Source: VBCK01 sp035511515
GTDB lineage: Bacteria; Pseudomonadota; Gammaproteobacteria; Burkholderiales; Burkholderiaceae_F
Reading direction: 5' to 3'
Length of the DNA: 17,811 nucleotides
Assembly: GCA_035511515.1 (NCBI GenBank)
Contig: DATKFG010000024.1
Location: 1 to 17,811 of the forward strand
The translations under genes and the position numbers were made by a program. Position 1 is the first letter of the stretch; every line of letters starts with the position of its first letter. Below are positions 1 to 6,058 of the stretch, piece by piece. The notes below the pieces were generated by a model. It was given only the letters and a program-made list of their open reading frames with translations, had not been told where the DNA came from and did not search any database.

Positions 1-703
1 TTACGCGGTCTACGCCGAAGGCTGGTCCGATCCGGCCGGAACCCAGGCGCGCAGCCGCGGCCTGGCCGAGGAGGGCATCTGGCTCGGGCGGCTGGTGGCA
101 TCGCTGTTGCCGCAGCAGCCCGAGGCGCTGGGGCTGCTCGCCTTGATGCTGCACACCGAGGCCCGCCGCGCGGCGCGCCGCGATGCGCAAGGCGAGTTCG
201 TGCCGCTGGATGCGCAGGACCCGGCGCACTGGGATGCCACGCTGATCGACGAGGCCGAGGCGCTGCTGCTGTGCGCCAGCCGCATGGGCGCACCCGGGCG
301 TTTCCAGCTCGAAGCGGCGGTGCAGTCGGCCCATGCGGCGCGGCGCCTGACCGGCAAAACCGACTGGGCGGCGATCGTACGACTCTACGATGCGCTGCTG
401 GCCCTTACCGGCTCGGTGGTGATCGCGATCAACCGCGCGGTCGCGCTGGCCGCCTATTTGAACGGCCCGAGCGGCGCGACCGAAGGCCTGGCGGCGCTGG
501 AAGCGCTGAAGGACGACGCCCAGCTTGCCCAGTATCAGCCCTATTGGGCAGCGCGCGCAGCGCTGCTCGCGCGCACGGGCAACGCGCAAGCGGCCACCGA
601 GGCGTACCAGCGCGCCATCGGCCTCGAATCCGATCCGGCCGTGCGCCGTTTCCTGCAGGCCGAGCTCTCGCGGGCCTGGCTCTGCGCGGTCCCCGGTGCG
701 TAG
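1..703 (+). CDS. ECF sigma factor, ECF42/DUF6596-like, 3' part only
   Basis: This is the C-terminal portion of a protein whose start lies before the window; the reading frame is open from base 2 and ends with TAG at 701-703. It resembles the long C-terminal extension of ECF42-type sigma factors. The first visible residues (YAVYAEGWS) fit the YxxxxEGY-like segment that follows the sigma-4 region in this family. Next comes a segment with LLALMLHTEARRAAR and a run resembling the family's 'L..QDP..WD' element, then TPR-like helices (alanine-rich, ending AATEAYQRAIGLESDPAVRRFLQ). In this family the extension is needed for sigma activity and replaces a classical anti-sigma partner; target genes often include small YCII/DGPF proteins, none of which are visible here. 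The DNA-binding sigma-2 and sigma-4 domains are outside the window, so the call rests on the extension alone. The gene converges on the TonB receptor gene, with 12 nt between the stop codons and no clear terminator. Confidence 0.8.
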   Translation, partial: YAVYAEGWSDPAGTQARSRGLAEEGIWLGRLVASLLPQQPEALGLLALMLHTEARRAARRDAQGEFVPLDAQDPAHWDATLIDEAEALLLCASRMGAPGRFQLEAAVQSAHAARRLTGKTDWAAIVRLYDALLALTGSVVIAINRAVALAAYLNGPSGATEGLAALEALKDDAQLAQYQPYWAARAALLARTGNAQAATEAYQRAIGLESDPAVRRFLQAELSRAWLCAVPGA

Positions 704-715
704 CGCCGGAGTCTG

Positions 716-2965
716 TCAGAAATCCACGCTGACTCCCACCCGCGCCACCCGCGGCATCGCGGGGAACAGGTACTGCGCGTTCCACGGCGCGGTGGGCGCT
801 TCGCGCCAGTAGCGGCGGTCGGTCACGTTGTCGATGCCGGCGCGCCAGATCCAGGTGGTGCGAGCCGCGACAAACACGTAGTTCAGGGCGAAGTCCCACT
901 GCCAGGCGCTGGGGATGTCGGCCGAGCCGTCCGGCAGCACCGCCTTGTGGCCGGCATACGTGAACTGATTGCTGACGGTCAAGCCGCGCAGGACCGGCGG
1001 CTGCCAGGCCGCGCGCAGCGCGGCGGCCAGGTGCGGCACGTTGGTCGTGGCGTGCCCGACCCAGGTCGGATGCAGCGATTCGGTGGTCACCGCATCCAGC
1101 CAGGTGGCGCGCGCCTCCAGCCGCCAGGCGCTGCTGGCGAGCCAGGATCCTGACAGCTCCAGCCCGCGATGGCGTGCCACGCGCGCGCCCCCGATGCGCA
1201 GCGAGCGGCCGGAACTGTCCGGTGGCAGATCGTCCGAGAACGGCTTTTCGATCTGGAACAGCGCCGCGGTGAACGCCTCGCCGTGCTCCCCGGCCTGCTT
1301 GAAGCCCGCCTCGACCTGGCGGCTGCGATGGGCTGGCAGCACCTGGCCCGGATTGACGAACAGCGATGGCTTGTTCGGCACCTGCTCTATTTCGATGCCT
1401 TCGCCGCCCGATACGTACGCGAAGCCTCCCGCCCACGGCTGGTAGCCGAGCGCGGCGAAGGGCGTGACGAAATCCTGCGAAAGAGAGACCGGCTCGAAGG
1501 AGCCGCCTTGGGCGAGCGGCGCATCGGGCGCGTCCAGGTGGCTCGACTGCGTCAGCCGCGTTCCCCGCAGTGCGAGCCAGGTCGACCAGCCCTGCCCGAA
1601 GCGCGCGACGTCGAACAGCGACACCTCGTCCATGTGCAGGTCCGTGTCCGTGTTCGCAGTCATGGGCGTCGTATTGGGCGGCAGTGGGGTGGGCGCGAAG
1701 ATATTGATCGTGCCGACGAAGTTGTAGGTCTGAAACGGCGGATAGCGCTCCTGGTAGCGCGTGGTGCGCAGCCCGAGGCGCAGCTCCTGGTCCACTTCGC
1801 CCGTGGTCAGGTTGCCGTGCACGTAGGCGTCCAGCACCTCGGTATCGCGCCGCTCGTTGTCGCTGATGTACTGGTACACGTCCATTTCGTAGTCGTGCGG
1901 GCTGATCGCGCACAGCCCCGGATACACATAGGTGGGAAAGGCGCTGCACCCGTCCGGGAACGCGATCCGGTCGTTGGTCACCGTGCGCTGCTGCTGCGCC
2001 CGCACGCCCAGCTCCCAGCGCGGCGCCAGCTGCTGCGTCAGCCGCAGCGAACCGGTCGTCTCGCGGTTCTGGAACGGCTGGGTCCACGGCTGCGCGTTCA
2101 GGTTGATGCGCGGATCGAGCGCGGGCGGCACCACCGTGGCGACACTGCTGCCGTTCACGGCCAGCAGCCCGAATGCGGGAACGCTGATTTCCTGCACGCC
2201 CTGGTGCTCGAACTCCAGCTCGACCAGCGTTCCGGGCGCGACCCGCCAGTCGAAAAAACCGCTGCCGAAGACCCGTCGCGCCCACGCGTTGTCGAAGACC
2301 GGGTGGCGGTCCTCGCCGGCGAGGTTGATCCGGTAGCCGAAGCGGCCGTCGTCCAGGCGTCCACCGAAATCGCCCTGGGCCAGCTTGGAACCGCGCTCCG
2401 AGTACTGCACGCTGATCTCGCGCAGCGGCGTATCGGTGGGGCGCTTCAGAACGTAGTTCAAAACGCCGCCCGGGGCGGCATCGCCCCCCAGCTCGCCGGA
2501 GACGCCCTGAACGATCTGGATCGCCTGCTTGTTCTCCAGCGCGATCGGCACGTGGTTGGTCAGCGGCAGGCCGTCGCGCCGGAAGTTCAGCAGCGGGTCC
2601 AGGTTAAAGCCGCGCACCTGGATCGTCTCGACATAGCCGAACGTGTTGTAGTCGTCGCCGGCCGAGGGCACGTCGCGGATCGCCGACGACAGGCTGTTCA
2701 CGCCCCGGTCCTTCATCTGGTCGGCCCCGATCACGCTGATCGAAATCGGCGTTTCGGACAGCGGCGCGTCGGACAGCTCGTTGATGCTGCCGTGGCCGTA
2801 CCCGGAATCCTGCTTCTGCGCCTCGATCACGATGCGCGAGACCGGCCCCTGGTCGCCTGCATCAGCAGCGATGGTCTGACTCCAGCAAGGTGGCGACAGC
2901 GACAGGGCCGCCAACGCGGCAAAGGTGCGGGCACGCCCGCTTGGGTGAAAGTGTCTTCTTGCCAT
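716..2965 (-). CDS. TonB-dependent outer-membrane receptor under TPP riboswitch control (candidate thiamine receptor)
   Basis: This is a 749-residue outer-membrane receptor that would take up a ligand using energy from TonB-ExbBD. It has a cleavable signal peptide (about residues 1-30, ending near CWSQ), and a possible TonB box (SRIVIEA) near residue 45. The plug domain spans roughly residues 65-180, with the typical 'PLSETPISISVIGADQM' opening, an 'IQVRGF' segment and a GxxxPGGVLNYV segment. A beta-barrel follows and ends in the terminal phenylalanine (VGVSVDF) needed for outer-membrane assembly. By sequence it looks like the siderophore-receptor subgroup. However, the TPP riboswitch directly upstream argues that the ligand is thiamine, a thiamine phosphate or a precursor. 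The ATG at 2963-2965 is preceded by a G-run (2971-2976) acting as Shine-Dalgarno sequence. The PnuC-like and NadR-like genes just upstream would supply inner-membrane transport and trapping. Confidence 0.9.
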   Translation of the reverse strand: MARRHFHPSGRARTFAALAALSLSPPCWSQTIAADAGDQGPVSRIVIEAQKQDSGYGHGSINELSDAPLSETPISISVIGADQMKDRGVNSLSSAIRDVPSAGDDYNTFGYVETIQVRGFNLDPLLNFRRDGLPLTNHVPIALENKQAIQIVQGVSGELGGDAAPGGVLNYVLKRPTDTPLREISVQYSERGSKLAQGDFGGRLDDGRFGYRINLAGEDRHPVFDNAWARRVFGSGFFDWRVAPGTLVELEFEHQGVQEISVPAFGLLAVNGSSVATVVPPALDPRINLNAQPWTQPFQNRETTGSLRLTQQLAPRWELGVRAQQQRTVTNDRIAFPDGCSAFPTYVYPGLCAISPHDYEMDVYQYISDNERRDTEVLDAYVHGNLTTGEVDQELRLGLRTTRYQERYPPFQTYNFVGTINIFAPTPLPPNTTPMTANTDTDLHMDEVSLFDVARFGQGWSTWLALRGTRLTQSSHLDAPDAPLAQGGSFEPVSLSQDFVTPFAALGYQPWAGGFAYVSGGEGIEIEQVPNKPSLFVNPGQVLPAHRSRQVEAGFKQAGEHGEAFTAALFQIEKPFSDDLPPDSSGRSLRIGGARVARHRGLELSGSWLASSAWRLEARATWLDAVTTESLHPTWVGHATTNVPHLAAALRAAWQPPVLRGLTVSNQFTYAGHKAVLPDGSADIPSAWQWDFALNYVFVAARTTWIWRAGIDNVTDRRYWREAPTAPWNAQYLFPAMPRVARVGVSVDF

Positions 2966-2968
2966 CGT

Positions 2969-3001
2969 CGCCCCCCAGCGAAGATGGCAGGGAGCGGGGC
3001 G
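2969..3001 (-). promoter_or_regulatory. Hairpin able to sequester the receptor ribosome binding site
   Basis: On the minus strand CGCCCC (complement of 2996-3001) can pair with GGGGCG (complement of 2969-2974). This covers most of the G-run that serves as Shine-Dalgarno sequence five bases before the receptor ATG. No U-tract follows the hairpin. The expression platform therefore looks translational: TPP binding would favour the closed form. The pairing is read directly from the sequence; the switching mechanism is inference. Confidence 0.5.
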
Positions 3002-3041
3002 CCTTGAGGACCGATGCGATCAGCTGACGGGCCGAGGCGGA

Positions 3042-3152
3042 CGCTTCCCTGCGCAAGTGTTAACTTGATCAGGTTCCAAGGGACTGTCTCACCCGTCCGG
3101 TCGCCCGGACCACCGCCACAGCAGCGGTGGATTTGTACGGGACCCCTAGCGC
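3042..3152 (-). promoter_or_regulatory. TPP riboswitch (THI element)
   Basis: Read on the minus strand, the segment has the ordered conserved blocks of a thiamine pyrophosphate aptamer. They are GCGCTAGGGGT at the 5' end, the pyrimidine-binding block GGGTGAGAC (complement of 3086-3094), the CTTGGAACCTGATC block (complement of 3067-3080), then TTAACA, and the closing GCGCAGGGAAGCG. CGCT and AGCG at the ends form P1. Between the first two blocks lie two GC hairpins: a 7-bp stem (3110-3130) and a TCCGG/CCGGA stem closed by a GCGA tetraloop (3096-3109), giving an extended P3 arm. The usual CTGAGA reads GTGAGA, which keeps the core UGAGA. It lies 77 nt upstream of the receptor ATG and only 10 nt after the stop codon of the kinase gene. 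Confidence 0.95.
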
Positions 3153-3162
3153 ATGGGCCGCA

Positions 3163-3717
3163 TTATGTTCCAATTTCGCGCCCGGCGTTCAACGCCCGCA
3201 GCGCGTTGCGCAGCCGAGCCTCGCCGCTGCCCTGGATCGGGTGCGCTGCGATGGCGGCCATCTGCAACTGTTGCGTAAGTTCCTGGTGGCAGCGGGCCCG
3301 CACGTGCGCACCGTCGCGCAGGAAGCCGTCCGCGACCCAGGGCAGGTCGGGCTGCAGCAGCAGCGTGGTCTGGTAGCGCCGATGGTGCTGCAGCGCCGGG
3401 GCGATCAGCGACGAATCGCCGAACAGGATCCGGCTGTAGACCGCGATGATGATCGGCGCCGTATCGCACAGCAGCCAGCCCATGCCGTCGGCGGCCGCCT
3501 GCTGCTGTGCCTGCGCTTCCCGCGCGATCTGGGTCTGCAGGATGTCGAACTGCTCGTCGGGGCGTGGGGTGCGGCCGAGGCGTTCGCAGAATTCGCGCAG
3601 GTACTCGGGCAGCCAGTTGCCCGGCAGCGCCTGCGCCAGCTGCCGGCACAGCGTCGTCTTGCCGACGCACTCGGCGCCAACCACCGCGATGCAGCGCGTT
3701 GCGGCCGTTGCCGTCAC
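3163..3717 (-). CDS. NadR-like P-loop kinase (AAA family ATPase), candidate vitamin kinase
   Basis: This 184-residue cytoplasmic protein matches the C-terminal ribosylnicotinamide-kinase domain of NadR, but it stands alone: there is no NMN adenylyltransferase domain and no helix-turn-helix. Visible motifs are the P-loop GAECVGKTTL near residues 15-24, 'LPEYLREFCERLG' (the NadR 'EYAREY' region), a Walker-B-like 'LLCDTAPI' segment near residues 82-90, and 'LLLQPDLPWVADGFLRD', like the NadR 'PWvdDGlR' substrate-lid region. The start is GTG, complement of 3715-3717, 10 nt after the upstream stop. It lies between a PnuC-family transporter gene and a TPP riboswitch-receptor pair. In the PnuC family, transport is coupled to intracellular phosphorylation, so this enzyme probably traps the imported vitamin. 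Nicotinamide riboside is the textbook substrate; thiamine is the substrate suggested by the context. Confidence 0.75.
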   Translation of the reverse strand: MTATAATRCIAVVGAECVGKTTLCRQLAQALPGNWLPEYLREFCERLGRTPRPDEQFDILQTQIAREAQAQQQAAADGMGWLLCDTAPIIIAVYSRILFGDSSLIAPALQHHRRYQTTLLLQPDLPWVADGFLRDGAHVRARCHQELTQQLQMAAIAAHPIQGSGEARLRNALRALNAGREIGT

Positions 3718-3727
3718 GTGGGTCGCT

Positions 3728-4348
3728 TCACGCGGGCGCCTTGACTTGCCAGCGCCTCCAGCCGATCACCGCCAGCGTCGTGAAAATCAACGACAGCACC
3801 GAAGTCAGCCACAGCGTCTTGGTCGCATACAGCACCGCGGCGGTCAGGTCCACCACGATCCACACCGGCCAGCACTCGATGTATTTCAGGGCCATCAGGG
3901 CCTGCGCGATGAAGCTGCCGGCGGTCGGAAAGCCGTTGAAGTAAGGCACGTCGGTGTCGGTATAGCGCGCCAGCAACGTTCCCAGCAGCGGCCACGCCAG
4001 CAGCCACAGCGCCAGCAGGCCGATGCGCGCCAGGCCCGCCAGCCGCGCAACCCGCAGCGTGGCCGCCGCGCGCGCCTGGCCGCTGTCGCCGGAGCCGCGC
4101 CGCCCGTACACCCATTCCCACCAGCCCCACAGCGAGGACAGGGCGAAATACACCTGCACCGCCACATCGCCGTACAGCCGGCTGGTGAAGAACAGCCACC
4201 CGTACAGCGCGCTGGAGATCACCAGCAGCGGCCAGCCCCAGTGGATCTCGTAGACGTTGCACACCACGCAGGCCAGCGCGAAGGCGAAGGCGACCGCCTC
4301 GAGCCAGGTGACGCTCGTCCCCAGCAGCGTAAAGGCTGCATGCAGCAT
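3728..4348 (-). CDS. PnuC-family vitamin transporter (possibly PnuT, thiamine)
   Basis: This is a 206-residue inner-membrane protein with about seven hydrophobic segments. It has the PnuC family layout: an aromatic 'LWGWWEW' motif in the middle, then 'TDVPYFNGFPTAGSFIAQ', then 'KYIECWPVWIVVD' and 'LYATKTLWLTS' near the end. The WPVWIVVD segment corresponds to the WxxWxxxN/D substrate-binding motif described for PnuC proteins. Members move nicotinamide riboside (PnuC), riboflavin (PnuX) or thiamine (PnuT) by facilitated diffusion, driven by kinase trapping inside the cell. The start chosen is the ATG at complement 4346-4348, 19 nt after the yggX stop. A longer reading frame upstream would overlap yggX and adds an unlikely Arg/Thr/Cys-rich leader. 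Neighbours (NadR-like kinase, TPP riboswitch, TonB receptor) make PnuT the preferred assignment, but substrate cannot be decided from sequence alone. Confidence 0.85.
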   Translation of the reverse strand: MLHAAFTLLGTSVTWLEAVAFAFALACVVCNVYEIHWGWPLLVISSALYGWLFFTSRLYGDVAVQVYFALSSLWGWWEWVYGRRGSGDSGQARAAATLRVARLAGLARIGLLALWLLAWPLLGTLLARYTDTDVPYFNGFPTAGSFIAQALMALKYIECWPVWIVVDLTAAVLYATKTLWLTSVLSLIFTTLAVIGWRRWQVKAPA

Positions 4349-4367
4349 GGAAGCGGTGCTGCGCGCG

Positions 4368-4637
4368 TCAGTGCGGCGGCGTGTATCCGGACGGCATGTC
4401 GGCGCCGGCGCCGAAGAAGTACTGTTCCATCTGCAGCAGCAGGTACTTGCGCGCGCGCGCATCGGCCAGGCTGAGCCGGTTCTCGTTGAGCAGCATCGTC
4501 TGGTGTTTCTGCCATTGCTGCCAGGCTTCCTTGGACACGCTCTCGTAGATCCGCTTGCCCAACTCGCCCGGAACGGGCGGGAAGTCCAGCCCCTCGGCTT
4601 CCTTGCCCAGCTTGATACAGTGGATCATCCTTGCCAT
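4368..4637 (-). CDS. yggX: YggX-type Fe(2+)-trafficking / oxidative damage protection protein
   Basis: This 89-residue cytoplasmic protein has the hallmark sequence of the family. It begins MARMIHCIKLGKEAEGLDF with the single conserved cysteine at residue 7, then 'PPVPGELGKRIYE', 'EAWQQWQKHQTML', 'NENRLSLADARAR' and a final 'LLQMEQYFFG'. Family members protect Fe-S clusters from oxidative damage and help iron traffic; length and motifs are normal here. The ATG (complement of 4635-4637) has an AAGGA element about 9 nt upstream. It begins 14 nt after the argA stop and ends 19 nt before the PnuC-like start, so it is probably cotranscribed with both. Confidence 0.95.
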   Translation of the reverse strand: MARMIHCIKLGKEAEGLDFPPVPGELGKRIYESVSKEAWQQWQKHQTMLLNENRLSLADARARKYLLLQMEQYFFGAGADMPSGYTPPH

Positions 4638-4651
4638 TGCCTCGATTCCTT

Positions 4652-6001
4652 TCAAAGTGCCTTGATCAGCACCTGCGAGCGGCGCTGCCAGTTGTACATG
4701 CGCTGCCGCTGAACCGGCAGATCCTCGACCTTCGCCATCGTGTAGCCGCGCTTCAGGAACCAGTGCGAGGTGCGCGTGGTCAGCACGAACAGGCGCGTGA
4801 GCCCTGCGGCGCGCGCCCGCGCCTCGATCCGCTTCATCAGCCGCTCGCCCAGGCCCCCTTCGCGGTACTCGCCGTGCACCGTCAGACAGGCGAGCTCGCC
4901 CATCGCGGCCTCCTCGAATGAATACAGCGCGGCACAGCCCTGGATGAAGCCGTCGTGCTCGAACAGGCTGAACTGGCCGATTTCGCGCTCGATCAGCTCG
5001 CGCGGCCGCTTCACCAGTGTACCGTCGGCCTCCAGCGGCTCGATCAGCTTCAGGACGCCACCCACGTCGTCGCTGGTGGCTTCGCGCAGCGCCTCCAGGT
5101 TCTCGGTCGACACCAGCGTTCCAACGCCGGCGTGCGTGAAAAGTTCGAGCAGCAGCCCGCCGTCCAGCCGCATCGGGATCAGGTGGGCGCGCGCGACTCC
5201 GCCGCGGCACGCGCGCACCAGGTAGTTCAGGTCCGACAGGGTCTGCTCGGGGGCGTCGCGCGAGGCCAGCATCCGCTCGGCCTGCTCGAGCGACAACTCA
5301 CCGTGCAGGCGGCCGCTGCGATCGCGCACGCCATCGGGCGAGCCGATCATGATCAGCTTGTCGGCCTTCAGTGCAATCGCGCAGCTGGTGGCGACATCCT
5401 CCACCTTCAGGTTGAACGCTTCTCCGGTGGGCGAGAAGCCGAGCGGCGACATCAGCACCAGGGCATCGGCCCGCAGCGTGCGCTCGATCATCTCGGTGTC
5501 GATCCTGCGAACCACGCCGGTGTGCTGGAAGTCGACGCCGTCGACGATCCCGACCGGCCGCGCCACCACGAAATTGCCGCTGACCACGCGGATCTTGCTG
5601 TTGGCCATCGGCGTGCTGGGCAGGCCCTGCGAAAAAGCGGCCTCGATGTCGAGCCACGTCCCGCCGGCGGCTTCCTTCACGCAGGCGAGCGCCGCCGCAT
5701 CGGTGATGCGCAATCCGCCCGAAAACGAGGTCTGCAGCCCCTTGAGCTGCAGCTGGGCCTGAACCTGCGGCCGTGATCCGTGCGCCAGCACCAGGCGGAT
5801 GCCCAGCGCGTGCAGCAGCGACAGGTCGTGCACCAGCGCCGTGAGCCGGCCGGCCTCGATCAGCTCGCCTTCGAACGCGATCACGAAGGTGCGGCCCCGG
5901 TGCGAATGCACGTAGGGGGCAACCTCGCGCAACCACGACACGAATTGAGCGTGGCTCAACAAGGCCTCCGTAGCCGCGGGGGCAGCGATGCGATCGTCCA
6001 T
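4652..6001 (-). CDS. argA: Amino-acid N-acetyltransferase (N-acetylglutamate synthase)
   Basis: The enzyme transfers acetyl from acetyl-CoA to glutamate, the first step of arginine biosynthesis. The 449-residue protein has the two-domain bacterial ArgA layout. An amino-acid-kinase-like domain covers about residues 25-290 ('FVIAFEGELI', 'LVLAHGSRPQ', 'GIVDGVDFQHTGVVRRID', 'VLMSPLGFSPTGE'); this domain normally senses arginine. A GNAT acetyltransferase domain covers about 300-449 ('GELACLTVHGEYREGGLGERLM' with the acetyl-CoA loop, 'TRTSHWFLKRGY'). The start is taken as the ATG at complement 5999-6001. In-frame TTG (6013) and GTG (6007) codons just upstream would add four or two residues, and no strong Shine-Dalgarno sequence settles the choice. 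It heads the minus-strand block argA-yggX-pnuC-like-kinase. Confidence 0.95.
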   Translation of the reverse strand: MDDRIAAPAATEALLSHAQFVSWLREVAPYVHSHRGRTFVIAFEGELIEAGRLTALVHDLSLLHALGIRLVLAHGSRPQVQAQLQLKGLQTSFSGGLRITDAAALACVKEAAGGTWLDIEAAFSQGLPSTPMANSKIRVVSGNFVVARPVGIVDGVDFQHTGVVRRIDTEMIERTLRADALVLMSPLGFSPTGEAFNLKVEDVATSCAIALKADKLIMIGSPDGVRDRSGRLHGELSLEQAERMLASRDAPEQTLSDLNYLVRACRGGVARAHLIPMRLDGGLLLELFTHAGVGTLVSTENLEALREATSDDVGGVLKLIEPLEADGTLVKRPRELIEREIGQFSLFEHDGFIQGCAALYSFEEAAMGELACLTVHGEYREGGLGERLMKRIEARARAAGLTRLFVLTTRTSHWFLKRGYTMAKVEDLPVQRQRMYNWQRRSQVLIKAL

Positions 6002-6013
6002 GGGCACAACCAA

Positions 6014-6023
6014 AAGTATACTT
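6014..6023. promoter_or_regulatory. Palindromic -10-like box between argA and hrpA
   Basis: AAGTATACTT is a perfect 10-bp palindrome in the short spacer between the divergent genes. It contains TATACT, a good -10 hexamer, on both strands, so one element could serve both genes. No convincing -35 hexamer is visible at standard spacing for either direction. It could also be a regulator site. Confidence 0.4.
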
Positions 6024-6058
6024 CGCGGCCCTGCAAGTCATTGATTTGGCGAGTTCAA

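Noticed and set aside
429..2285. A long minus-strand open frame overlapping the TonB receptor gene
   Set aside because: It overlaps the receptor in another frame of the same strand, encodes an Arg/Ala-rich sequence with no recognisable domain, and has no ribosome binding site.
1169..3007. A 612-codon plus-strand open frame opposite the TonB receptor
   Set aside because: It is antisense to a clear receptor gene and also runs across the riboswitch-to-start leader; the translation is low-complexity and Arg/His-rich.
4349..4462. Longer N-terminus for the PnuC-like protein
   Set aside because: It would overlap the yggX coding end and add 38 residues rich in Arg, Thr and Cys unlike a membrane-protein N-terminus; the ATG at 4348 fits the family length.
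5780..6058. Upstream extension of the hrpA reading frame
   Set aside because: This part overlaps argA in antisense and has no similarity to HrpA N-termini, so it was excluded and a TTG start was chosen.
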